Assembly (NCBI GenBank): GCA_003232715.1
Contig: QIJG01000305.1
Location: forward strand, 1-6,342
Direction: 5' to 3'
Source of the DNA: Nitrospirota bacterium
Lineage (GTDB): Bacteria > Nitrospirota > Thermodesulfovibrionia > Thermodesulfovibrionales > JdFR-85
DNA length: 6,342 nt
The notes beneath the pieces were generated by a model. That model made no database searches and was not told the DNA's origin. It saw only the letters and a list, made by a program, of their open reading frames with translations. Shown piece after piece: positions 1-6,342 of the stretch; within the stretch, counting starts at the first letter, position 1; every line of letters starts with the position of its first letter. Both the position numbers and the translations under genes were made by a program.

Positions 1-850
1 GGTAGTCAGCCTGCTGGAGGAAGACTCTTTTAAGGGAGTTGATATCGCCCTGTTTTCAGCAGGCGGGGAAAGGTCAAGGACCTGGGCACCTGTAGCAGCC
101 CGTTCAGGCTGTGTGGTAATCGACAACTCCTCTGCATGGCGTATGGACCCTGATGTGCCGCTCGTGGTACCGGAGGTCAACCCCGGTGATATCAGCCGCC
201 ACAAGGGCATAATTGCAAATCCGAACTGCTCAACCATACAGATGGTGATGGCACTCAAACCGATCCATGATGCTGCAGGGATAAAGAGGGTGGTTGTTAC
301 TACATTTCAGTCCGTCTCCGGCACTGGTAAAAAGGCGATGGACGAGCTTCTCAAACAGACCACGGACATGCTTGGTTTCAGGTCTGTTGAGTGTGAGGTC
401 TATCCGCACCAGATCGCCTTTAATGTCCTGCCCCACATTGACAGTTTCCTCGACAACGGTTACACAAAAGAAGAGATGAAGATGGTCAACGAGACCATAA
501 AGATACTGGGGGATGACTCAATCAGGATAACTGCTACAACCGTAAGGGTCCCTGTATTCAGGTGTCACTCCGAGAGTGTTAATGTGGAGACCGAAAGGAA
601 GCTTGCAGCCGATGATGTCAGGGCACTGCTTGCGGCCTTTCCCGGGATTGTAGTATTTGATGCCCCCGAGAAGAATATTTATCCACTCCCCGTTGATATG
701 GCCGGAAAAGACGATGTTTATATCGGCAGGGTAAGGGAGGATGAATCTATTGAAAACGGCATCAACATGTGGATAGTGGCAGACAACCTCAGAAAAGGTG
801 CAGCCCTGAATGCCGTCCAGATTGCAGAGAAACTGATTGAGACTGTATGA
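1..850 (+). CDS. asd: Aspartate-semialdehyde dehydrogenase, 5'-truncated by the window edge
   Basis: Asd reduces L-aspartyl-4-phosphate to L-aspartate-4-semialdehyde with NADPH in the cytoplasm. This is the branch-point step toward lysine/diaminopimelate, threonine and methionine. The frame is open from base 2, giving 282 visible residues. The family is usually about 335-345 residues, so roughly 55 N-terminal residues, including the GxxGxVG nucleotide-binding loop, lie upstream. Visible family signatures are FSAGG near residue 19, VVIDNSSAWRMD, the VPEVNP segment, the active-site Cys in NPNCST (visible residue 76, codon 227-229), the SGTGKKAMDEL loop, and the acid/base His in RVPVFRCHSESVNVE (visible residue 189, codon 566-568). 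The end (DNLRKGAALNAVQIAE) is the normal C-terminus. Both catalytic residues are intact and there is no frameshift. The GTG at 113 lies inside the conserved fold and is not the start. The next gene, 85 bases downstream, has its own promoter and an unrelated function. Identification is very secure. Confidence 0.97.
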   Translation, partial: VVSLLEEDSFKGVDIALFSAGGERSRTWAPVAARSGCVVIDNSSAWRMDPDVPLVVPEVNPGDISRHKGIIANPNCSTIQMVMALKPIHDAAGIKRVVVTTFQSVSGTGKKAMDELLKQTTDMLGFRSVECEVYPHQIAFNVLPHIDSFLDNGYTKEEMKMVNETIKILGDDSIRITATTVRVPVFRCHSESVNVETERKLAADDVRALLAAFPGIVVFDAPEKNIYPLPVDMAGKDDVYIGRVREDESIENGINMWIVADNLRKGAALNAVQIAEKLIETV

Positions 851-901
851 AGAACACCTCGGTTCAGGACGTGAGGAAGACATAAGCAGACAAAAATTAT
901 A

Positions 902-935
902 TTGTATACTATCTGTTTTATGTTAAAATTAGTAC
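902..935 (+). promoter_or_regulatory. Extended -10 promoter, probably giving a leaderless transcript
   Basis: In the spacer after asd, TGTTAAAAT at 921-929 is an extended -10 element: TG, one base, then TAAAAT at 924-929, a 5/6 match to TATAAT. A weak -35 candidate, TTGTAT at 902-907, sits 16 bases upstream. Transcription normally begins about 7 bases after the -10 element, which falls at or beside the ATG at 936. The spacer is clearly AT-richer than the flanking genes. TATACT at 905-910 is an alternative -10, but it has no reasonable -35. The start site is inferred, not shown. Confidence 0.55.
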
Positions 936-3080
936 ATGGCTGACGACAGGGAAATACTCCCGCTTGATGCGCAATTACTCAGTGAGGCCATCTTTGAGTT
1001 AAATGTCTCACGCCGTAATGTAAATATCTATCCTGCCGGTCATCCCTCGGTAGCAAGGTCATTAGACAGGGCTTATAACTCTCTGGAAAAGCTCTTTGAA
1101 CTGAGGGAAGATATCACCCTCGCTATTGCAAAAGATACCATTGTTATCGATGACAGCGTCCTTGACAAAAAAAACACAGCTTACAGGGAATTTGCCCTGC
1201 ACTTAAACGCAATGAACATTGCCTGTGTGACATTTACAGCAGGCCTCCCCAAAGACGAGCTTTATGAATTTCTCCGTTTTCTCTCAATTGATGCTACCGA
1301 CCTGGCTCCGGAAGCCCTTCAGGAGGCTGTAAGGGAACACAACCTGATCCATATCAATATAGGCTTCATAGACTATGGAGCCTTCTCTTTTGGTGAAGGC
1401 AGGACAGAAAAAGAAGGTTCGGGAACAGGCCTGTGGGAACGTTACATACGCGGGCTGATCGACGGCACTCTGCAAACAGAAGGCATCTCAGACATAATAC
1501 AGGAAATCCCTCCTGAAGCCCTCGCAGATATGTTAAATAAAACCAATCCCGGGGAGATCAGGGAAGAGGGCTGTGAGCGGGTGATTAGCACTTACATGAA
1601 ACAATCTCCGGAAACGACTCTCTCCAGCATGGAACTGACCAGGCTCCTGGATTTTATAAGCAGACTCCGGCCTGAATTAAAGAAACAGTTCCTCTCCTCT
1701 GCAGTCAAAAATGTCTCCATGGATATAAGGTCTACTGAACGGGCAATCAGAGAGATATCGGTGGACAAGATTATAGAACTGCTCAGCGCTATTGATGAAC
1801 AGCAAGTGACCATACCGGCGGCCCTTAAAAATCTTCTTGATAAATTTTCGAAGTTTTATCAGTTGAACTCTGAAGACACTACCTTTGGGGACAGCATTAT
1901 TGCAGACGATATATTTCTCTCCCCTGATGTTGTAAACCTTCTGGGCACGGGTGACTTTGAATCTTATGTGACGGACATATACCAGAAAGAGATAGAGAAA
2001 GTTCTGCGATTTGATGTCTCGGAAGTTGCAGCAAAGGAATTGGCGGAACTCAGGAAGGCTTGCAGTGATGAGTATGTAGAGAGATGTTTTAATCAAACAA
2101 TGCTGGAACTTATCTCATCTGATCTGATCTCGGAAGAAGAATATGAATATATCGTCAATATGATAAAAGAAGAGGCGGGTCAGTTTATAGAGACCGGCCA
2201 GTATGGTCAGGTCTTAAATATTTTCCGGGTGTTGGAATCAAATCTGTCAAGAGAGAGATTCCCGGATATAAGTTCAGATGCCCTTAAAGATTACAAGTCT
2301 CCGGAATTCATATCACAGTTCATTGATTCCCTCAGGATTATAGGCAGACAGGCAAGAGAAGATGCCTTGCAATTGTGCGATTATTACGGAGAGCGGATTA
2401 TATCCCCCCTGATGGATGCACTCATTGATGAAGAATCACAAACAATCAGGCATTTTCTCATAAGCCTGATAACACACTTTGGAGCGAGGATAATTCCTGT
2501 TGCCATAAAACATATCAGTGACAGCAGGTGGTTTGTCAAGAGGAACATCCTGCTTATTCTTGGCGAGTGTGGTACAAAGGAAGTGCTGCCGCATGTCAGG
2601 CCTTATTGCCACCATGAAAATCCCAAGGTCAGTTTTGAGGCAATCAAGTGTCTGTTGAAAGAAGGAGACAGCTATGGCGTCAATGCACTCAGGGGATACC
2701 TTAAATCGGAAAACAAAGAGGTGGTTGAACAGGCTATAGTCATTTCCGGAATCTTTAAGGTAAGAGAGGTGATTCCCGAACTAATACAGATGCTCAGGAA
2801 AAAAGACATATCCGGTAAGGATATCTACGAAAAGATCCCCATAGTAAAAGCCCTTGCCCAGATAGGAGACCCGCGTGCCCTGGACACTATCAGGAATACC
2901 CTTTCAATCAGGAGCATCCTTTTTAAAGGCACTGTTGAACGGCTAAGGGAGGCGATATACGGTTCGCTTAAACATTACCCGGTCGATAAGATTGAAGACC
3001 TTATAGAGAAAGGACTGAAATCCAGAAACGAACGCATAAGAGACGAGTCCCTGAAAATCAAAAAGGCAAGGAGGGGCTGA
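936..3080 (+). CDS. HEAT-repeat protein with an N-terminal module shared with the adjacent HD-GYP protein
   Basis: A 714-residue protein with no signal peptide or membrane segment, so probably cytoplasmic. Residues about 12-148 form an alpha/beta module: a helix ending in NIYPAGHPSV (30-39), a long helix, a strand pair (ITLAIAKDTIVIDD, 60-73), then NIACVTFTAGLPKDELYEFL (94-113). Residues about 165-450 are predominantly helical and unrecognised. Residues about 485-710 hold about six HEAT-like helical hairpins, clearest at DSRWFVKRNILLILGECG (528-545), NPKVSFEAIKCLLKEG (562-577) and IPIVKALAQIGDPRAL (634-649). HEAT arrays are protein-binding scaffolds; no catalytic motif is visible. The start is the first possible one, since TAG at 930-932 closes the frame just upstream, and it has no Shine-Dalgarno. 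The TGA abuts the ATG of the HD-GYP gene, so the two are surely co-translated. I infer a scaffold or regulatory role in the same signalling circuit; the exact function is unknown. Confidence 0.85.
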   Translation: MADDREILPLDAQLLSEAIFELNVSRRNVNIYPAGHPSVARSLDRAYNSLEKLFELREDITLAIAKDTIVIDDSVLDKKNTAYREFALHLNAMNIACVTFTAGLPKDELYEFLRFLSIDATDLAPEALQEAVREHNLIHINIGFIDYGAFSFGEGRTEKEGSGTGLWERYIRGLIDGTLQTEGISDIIQEIPPEALADMLNKTNPGEIREEGCERVISTYMKQSPETTLSSMELTRLLDFISRLRPELKKQFLSSAVKNVSMDIRSTERAIREISVDKIIELLSAIDEQQVTIPAALKNLLDKFSKFYQLNSEDTTFGDSIIADDIFLSPDVVNLLGTGDFESYVTDIYQKEIEKVLRFDVSEVAAKELAELRKACSDEYVERCFNQTMLELISSDLISEEEYEYIVNMIKEEAGQFIETGQYGQVLNIFRVLESNLSRERFPDISSDALKDYKSPEFISQFIDSLRIIGRQAREDALQLCDYYGERIISPLMDALIDEESQTIRHFLISLITHFGARIIPVAIKHISDSRWFVKRNILLILGECGTKEVLPHVRPYCHHENPKVSFEAIKCLLKEGDSYGVNALRGYLKSENKEVVEQAIVISGIFKVREVIPELIQMLRKKDISGKDIYEKIPIVKALAQIGDPRALDTIRNTLSIRSILFKGTVERLREAIYGSLKHYPVDKIEDLIEKGLKSRNERIRDESLKIKKARRG
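3068..3076 (+). promoter_or_regulatory. Strong Shine-Dalgarno for the HD-GYP gene
   Basis: AAGGAGGGG lies in the last codons of the HEAT-repeat gene. Its AAGGAGG core ends 6 bases before the ATG at 3081, and the upstream stop (TGA, 3078-3080) lies between the two. It fixes the HD-GYP start and implies translational coupling. It contrasts with the upstream gene, which has no such site. Confidence 0.85.
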
Positions 3081-4238
3081 ATGGCATATGCAAAGACATT
3101 TATCTCGACATTAATGTCTGCTATATCAAATTGTTCACTCTACTCAAAAGATCATATATCCGTAGACAACCTGACCAAAAAATCCATCGCTATCCTGACC
3201 GAACTCCTGACACACAAGGACAGTATCGAGATAATGATAGTGGAGGATAACCTTGTTATAAACAAGACCCCTGAAAGAAATGCAGGACACCATGGAAGCA
3301 ATCTCATTAAAAGACTTAAGAGAAAGGGGATCTCGCGCATTGACTTTTTAAGAGATATTTCCTATTCAGAGCTCAAACAGTTCATTGCCGACCTGAGTGA
3401 CCCCGACGAAAAGCTAAAGACCTACCCGCATATAAAGACCGGAATTGTCAATGTCAGGATAGTGGGAGATAATATGGCGAGTGACCTTAGAAACCTCTCA
3501 TCAGAGCAGGTCGAAAAGGTAAAAGAGCTATACCAGAACATCTCGCCATACAAGGAACTCAATATATCGGGCCTCGAGGAGATCGTGGTCAATTTTATCG
3601 TCACTTTCAAGCGGGAGGCAAATATCCTTAAACTGATAAGCCCTGTTAAGGCTTACAGTGAATATACGTACACACACGCTACCAATGTGGCGATCCTCTC
3701 CATGTTTCAGGCTGAGTCACTTGGAGCCAGGGACGACCTGCTGCACGACATCGGGATAGCAGCATTACTGCATGATGTGGGCAAACTATTTATCTCAAAG
3801 GACATCCTGGAGAAAACGGGCAAGCTTGACAAAAAGGAGTGGGAAGAAATAAAGCTGCACTCACTCCAGGGGGCCAGATACCTTGCAAAAACCGATGGAC
3901 TGACACAACTTGCAGCTGTTGCCGCATTCGAACACCACTTGAGATATGACTGCAAGGGATATCCGCAACTTAATGCAGGCGGGAAAGAGCAGCATTTCTG
4001 CAGTCAGATCATTGCCACCTCCGATTTCTTTGATGCCCTTAGAAGCAGGAGACCATATAAGAGAGATTGGCAGGTACAGGAGATTATCGCACTGATGAGG
4101 GAAAATGCCGGCTCTGAATTCAACCCCTTTTTAGTGGATAATTTCTCAAGAACACTTCTAAAGGCGGATAGCAGTTTATCGGGTAATATCCGGTTGGATA
4201 TTTTTAAAAAGGCTACCTATCACTTCCAGGGTCTTTAA
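3081..4238 (+). CDS. HD-GYP domain phosphohydrolase, putative cyclic-di-GMP phosphodiesterase
   Basis: A 385-residue protein with no signal peptide or membrane helix. Residues about 8-130 are a diverged copy of the module that opens the preceding protein (LYSKDHISV at 20-28, IEIMIVEDNLVIN at 49-61, ISRIDFLRDISYSELKQFI at 84-102). A helical linker leads to the HD-GYP domain (about 190-355). Visible metal-site candidates are H199 (YTYTHATNVAIL), H231/D232 with K235 (ALLHDVGK), H260 (LHSLQGARYL), H285/H286, and D315 (ATSDFFDALRSRRPY). The signature reads HHLRYDCKGYP instead of HHExxDGxGYP: GYP is kept, but the Glu and the DG glycine are replaced. The four-before-His glutamate that supplies a third metal in some members is Tyr195 here, which suggests a two-metal site. 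HD-GYP proteins usually hydrolyse c-di-GMP to pGpG or GMP. There is no receiver domain, so the input probably comes through the N-terminal module or the HEAT partner. The 3' end overlaps convergent kdtA by 63 bases. Confidence 0.95.
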   Translation: MAYAKTFISTLMSAISNCSLYSKDHISVDNLTKKSIAILTELLTHKDSIEIMIVEDNLVINKTPERNAGHHGSNLIKRLKRKGISRIDFLRDISYSELKQFIADLSDPDEKLKTYPHIKTGIVNVRIVGDNMASDLRNLSSEQVEKVKELYQNISPYKELNISGLEEIVVNFIVTFKREANILKLISPVKAYSEYTYTHATNVAILSMFQAESLGARDDLLHDIGIAALLHDVGKLFISKDILEKTGKLDKKEWEEIKLHSLQGARYLAKTDGLTQLAAVAAFEHHLRYDCKGYPQLNAGGKEQHFCSQIIATSDFFDALRSRRPYKRDWQVQEIIALMRENAGSEFNPFLVDNFSRTLLKADSSLSGNIRLDIFKKATYHFQGL

Positions 4239-5456
4239 AAGAGCCCCTGAGTTTTTGAAATACAGGTCCCTGGCTCGCCTGCCCATCTCTTTTGCACGGA
4301 CAGGGTCTGAGAGTATATCCTGCAATACCCTGTCAATATCCTCTGCTCCTGCCTCAACAGCAGCGCCTTGTTTAAAGAATTCCCGGGCAAGGGGAAAGTT
4401 TTCCATATGAGGGCCACACACAACCGGCTTTGCCCAGTAAGCCGGTTCAAAAAGGTTATGTCCACCCTTTGGTATCAGGCTCCCGCCGATTATACATACA
4501 TCTGCACAGCCGTAAACGGATGAGAGCTCACCTATAGTGTCAAGGAGAACGATATCCTTTCCCCTGACAAAACCGTCGGATTTTTTGGCGAACCCGGCTC
4601 CCCTCTCCCTTAAAAGTCTCTCAACCGCTGCAAACCTTTCAGGGTGTCTTGGGGCGATGACGAGAGTTGCTCCTGAAAAAGTCCTCTTTATTCCATCAAA
4701 CGCATGAAGGATAATCTCCTCCTCTCCTTCATGCGTGCTTCCAGCTACAATTACCGGCCTGCCGAGTTCCTTACACCAGGCCGGGATATCCGCAGGCGGG
4801 GTGATATCAAACTTGAGATTCCCCGTAACCCGCACCTTTTCTTCAGGTGCTCCAAGGGCCATGATCTTTTCAGCATCCCTGATGGTCTGCATACAGAAAA
4901 AATCCACCATCCCGAGCATGCCCTTCATAAAAAATCCTATCTTCCTGTAACCCGAAAATGAACCGTCGGATATCCTGCCGTTGACAATCAGTATCGGGAT
5001 CCCCTCTGACTTGATGGTTTTAAGCAGGTTCGGCCACAGCTCCGTCTCCATTATTACAAACATGTCGGGCCTTATACGGCCTGTTGTCTTTTTAATTGCA
5101 GAAGGACTATCAAAAGGCACATAAATACAGGCCTCATCATCGGTAATAAAATCCCGCACAACCTTCTGCCCTGTATCTGTAACCGTGGAGACGATAATAT
5201 CGGCCCCTGCCCTCAACCTTTCAATCAGCGGTCTGGCAGCCATTGCCTCACCCACAGAGACAGCATGGATCCAGATTGCAGGCCTTTTCCCGTCGCCTTT
5301 ACGGGTTAACCCTAAAGGGACAAAGCCAAACCTCTCCTTTAACCACCTCCCCCTCAGATGGGAGGGCCTCTTCAATAAATGCACCGGCAAAACAAGGGTC
5401 AAACTGAAAATATAAAGAAGGTTGTATACCATGAGCAAAAGGTTAAATCTTCTCAT
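4176..5456 (-). CDS. kdtA (waaA): 3-deoxy-D-manno-octulosonic acid (Kdo) transferase
   Basis: KdtA, a membrane-anchored GT-B glycosyltransferase, transfers Kdo from CMP-Kdo to lipid IVA on the inner face of the cytoplasmic membrane. Numbered from the longer GTG start (5471, 431 residues), it shows an N-terminal hydrophobic anchor (about 11-33), KERFG (45-49), the catalytic region IHAVSVGEAMAARPL with the base Glu75, METELWPN (141-148), GNLKFD (217-222), AGSTHEGEEE (243-252), APRHPERF (273-280), GGHNLFEPA (336-344) and CGPHMENF (352-359). The last four motifs belong to the nucleotide-sugar-binding half. I prefer the ATG at 5456 (426 residues): it forms a TAATG overlap with the lpxB stop and gives the usual MRRFN-type start. 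Neither start has a strong Shine-Dalgarno, so coupling to lpxB is likely. The number of Kdo residues added cannot be read from sequence. The final 20 codons overlap the convergent HD-GYP gene. Confidence 0.96.
   Translation of the reverse strand: MRRFNLLLMVYNLLYIFSLTLVLPVHLLKRPSHLRGRWLKERFGFVPLGLTRKGDGKRPAIWIHAVSVGEAMAARPLIERLRAGADIIVSTVTDTGQKVVRDFITDDEACIYVPFDSPSAIKKTTGRIRPDMFVIMETELWPNLLKTIKSEGIPILIVNGRISDGSFSGYRKIGFFMKGMLGMVDFFCMQTIRDAEKIMALGAPEEKVRVTGNLKFDITPPADIPAWCKELGRPVIVAGSTHEGEEEIILHAFDGIKRTFSGATLVIAPRHPERFAAVERLLRERGAGFAKKSDGFVRGKDIVLLDTIGELSSVYGCADVCIIGGSLIPKGGHNLFEPAYWAKPVVCGPHMENFPLAREFFKQGAAVEAGAEDIDRVLQDILSDPVRAKEMGRRARDLYFKNSGALLKTLEVIGSLFKNIQPDITR
4185..4202. repeat. Perfect inverted repeat in the overlapping 3' ends
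   Basis: AATATCC, then the 4-base loop GGTT, then GGATATT: a 7-bp perfect stem inside the region coding for both the HD-GYP and KdtA C-termini. On the plus strand three further Ts (4203-4205) follow, then an A run, so it is at best a weak terminator. On the minus strand no T run follows. It could be a transcript-end stabiliser or chance. Confidence 0.4.
4227..4256 (+). terminator. Possible intrinsic terminator of the HEAT/HD-GYP operon
   Basis: CAGGG (4227-4231) can pair with CCCTG (4245-4249), and TCTT (4232-4235) with AAGA (4239-4242) around a 3-base loop. Two unpaired bases, GC (4243-4244), form a bulge. AG and a run of five Ts (4252-4256) follow. The HD-GYP stop codon (TAA, 4236-4238) is the loop itself. 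The structure lies inside the antisense kdtA coding region, the only room available since there is no intergenic space. The bulge and short T run make it imperfect. Confidence 0.4.
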
Positions 5457-6342
5457 TATCCACTTAACCACCCCGACATCTCGCCTATCATCTCTGCAAC
5501 CCTCCGGGATGCCCGCTTGCCTTCATATAAGGACCTGATCTCCCTGAAAGACTCCGTCATATACCTGTTGACCTGATCATCGTTTATTATCCGATCCAGT
5601 TCCCTGACAACGTTCTCTGTAGTCGCCTTGTATTGAATCAGTTCCTTAACAACCTCCCTGTCCATCAGAAGGTTGACAAGGCTTATATATTTTACATTGA
5701 CAAGCATCCTTCCTATAAAATATGTAAGGGGAGAGACTTTGTAAACAACCACCATTGGAATGTTACAAAGTGCTGCCTGAAGCGTTGAAGTACCCGATGC
5801 TATAAGGGCCAGATCAGAGGCGGAAAGTACCTCGGTCGCCATTCCTCTTACAACTTTCACTCCAAGCCCTTCAAGTACCCCCGACCATTCCTGATAATCA
5901 ACGGCAAAGAGGTTTGGGGCCATGGGGAGGATATACTGAAAATTGGGATGGTCTCTTTTAAAGCACTGAACCATACTTATAACCAGGGGCATAAGTCTCT
6001 TTAACTCATGTCTTCTGCTTCCGGGCAGGAGGGCAAGTACCTCCCTGTCGGGCCTTAAGCCCAGGCTCTCCCTTATAAAACCCTTACTTCCCTTTGTATT
6101 CTCTATCTCCTCCATTATCGGATGCCCCACAAATTCACAATCCGCGCCTGCATCTCTGTAAATCTTCTCCTCAAAAGGGAGGACCACTGCAATCCTGTCG
6201 GAGAGTGCCTTGATCTTCCTGATCCTCCTTCTCCTCCAGGCCCATACCTGGGGGCTCACATAGTAGAGCACCTTGATCCCGAGAGATTTGGCCCTTTGGG
6301 CAACCTTGAGGTTAAAATCAGGAAAATCAATAAGGACTACAA
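5456..6342 (-). CDS. lpxB: Lipid-A-disaccharide synthase, N-terminus outside the window
   Basis: LpxB (family GT19) condenses UDP-2,3-diacylglucosamine with lipid X to give the tetraacyldisaccharide-1-phosphate precursor of lipid A, at the inner membrane surface. The frame is open from the right edge, giving 294 visible residues. The family is about 380, so about 85 N-terminal residues are missing. The visible part starts VVLIDFPDFNLKVAQ and continues with YVSPQVWAWR (27-36), PFEEKIY, FVGHP (70-74), LALLPGSRRHE (102-112), SGTSTLQAAL (182-191) and the YKVSPLTYFIGRMLVNVKYI region. The GTG at 6271 is internal (Val of KVLYYVSP), not a start. The usual LPNLL and VPELIQ stretch reads LVNLL and VKELIQ here, so two commonly conserved prolines are replaced. 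The stop TAA at 5458-5456 shares a base with the kdtA ATG, making lpxB-kdtA one translationally coupled lipid A/Kdo unit. The promoter lies upstream of the window. Confidence 0.97.
   Translation of the reverse strand, partial: VVLIDFPDFNLKVAQRAKSLGIKVLYYVSPQVWAWRRRRIRKIKALSDRIAVVLPFEEKIYRDAGADCEFVGHPIMEEIENTKGSKGFIRESLGLRPDREVLALLPGSRRHELKRLMPLVISMVQCFKRDHPNFQYILPMAPNLFAVDYQEWSGVLEGLGVKVVRGMATEVLSASDLALIASGTSTLQAALCNIPMVVVYKVSPLTYFIGRMLVNVKYISLVNLLMDREVVKELIQYKATTENVVRELDRIINDDQVNRYMTESFREIRSLYEGKRASRRVAEMIGEMSGWLSG

Noticed and set aside
855..877. Possible terminator after asd (CCTC ... GAGG)
   Set aside because: Only four base pairs around a 12-base loop with no T run after it; too weak to call.
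518..883. 121-codon minus-strand open frame inside asd
   Set aside because: It is the antisense shadow of asd, whose catalytic motifs are unmistakable in the other frame.
1677..2096. 139-codon minus-strand open frame inside the HEAT-repeat gene
   Set aside because: It is antisense to a continuous 714-residue frame. Its translation is Cys/Phe/Ile-rich and shows no recognisable motif.
3741..3782. Two His-Asp pairs (H222/D223 and H231/D232) in the HD-GYP protein suggesting a tandem HD site
   Set aside because: Only the second (ALLHDVGK) has the HD-GYP context; the first is a chance pair in the preceding helix.
4201..4210. TTTTTAAAAA palindrome as an operator or terminator
   Set aside because: It is a simple AT run coding for Ile-Phe-Lys-Lys in the HD-GYP tail; it has no loop and no known binding motif.
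4704..4961. Plus-strand open frames of 85 and 71 codons inside kdtA
   Set aside because: They lie antisense to well-supported kdtA coding sequence and resemble no protein I know.

Overview
The window is compact, fully coding bacterial chromosome with two converging gene blocks. The right block makes lipid A and the LPS inner core (lpxB, kdtA), so the organism has an LPS-bearing outer membrane. Asd, the HEAT-repeat and HD-GYP architectures, mid-range base composition and frequent AGG (Arg) and ATA (Ile) codons would suit Nitrospirota or the old deltaproteobacterial lineages. That placement is an impression; no marker gene here settles it.

Plus strand, 1-4238: the window opens inside asd (aspartate-semialdehyde dehydrogenase), which lacks roughly its first 55 residues and ends at 850. 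An 85-base spacer follows. It holds an extended -10 promoter placed so that transcription should start at or next to the ATG of the next gene, which has no Shine-Dalgarno sequence and looks leaderless. That gene (936-3080) encodes a 714-residue cytoplasmic protein with a conserved N-terminal alpha/beta module, a long helical middle and about six C-terminal HEAT-like repeats. Its TGA directly abuts the ATG of a 385-residue HD-GYP phosphohydrolase (3081-4238), which has a strong Shine-Dalgarno. The HD-GYP protein begins with a diverged copy of the same N-terminal module. The two genes therefore look like a co-translated signalling pair: a putative c-di-GMP phosphodiesterase and a HEAT scaffold sharing one uncharacterised module.

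Minus strand, 6342-4176: lpxB (lipid-A-disaccharide synthase, N-terminus outside the window) is followed by kdtA/waaA (Kdo transferase) with a TAATG stop/start overlap. LpxB makes the tetraacyldisaccharide-1-phosphate precursor; after 4'-phosphorylation by LpxK (not in this window) KdtA adds Kdo.

The two blocks collide: the HD-GYP and kdtA reading frames overlap tail to tail by 63 bases, and that overlap contains two hairpin-forming sequences, one with a terminator-like T run. I see no RNA gene, mobile element, CRISPR array or phage gene. The most interesting parts are the shared-module HEAT/HD-GYP pair, the altered HD-GYP signature, the leaderless start and the convergent overlap.
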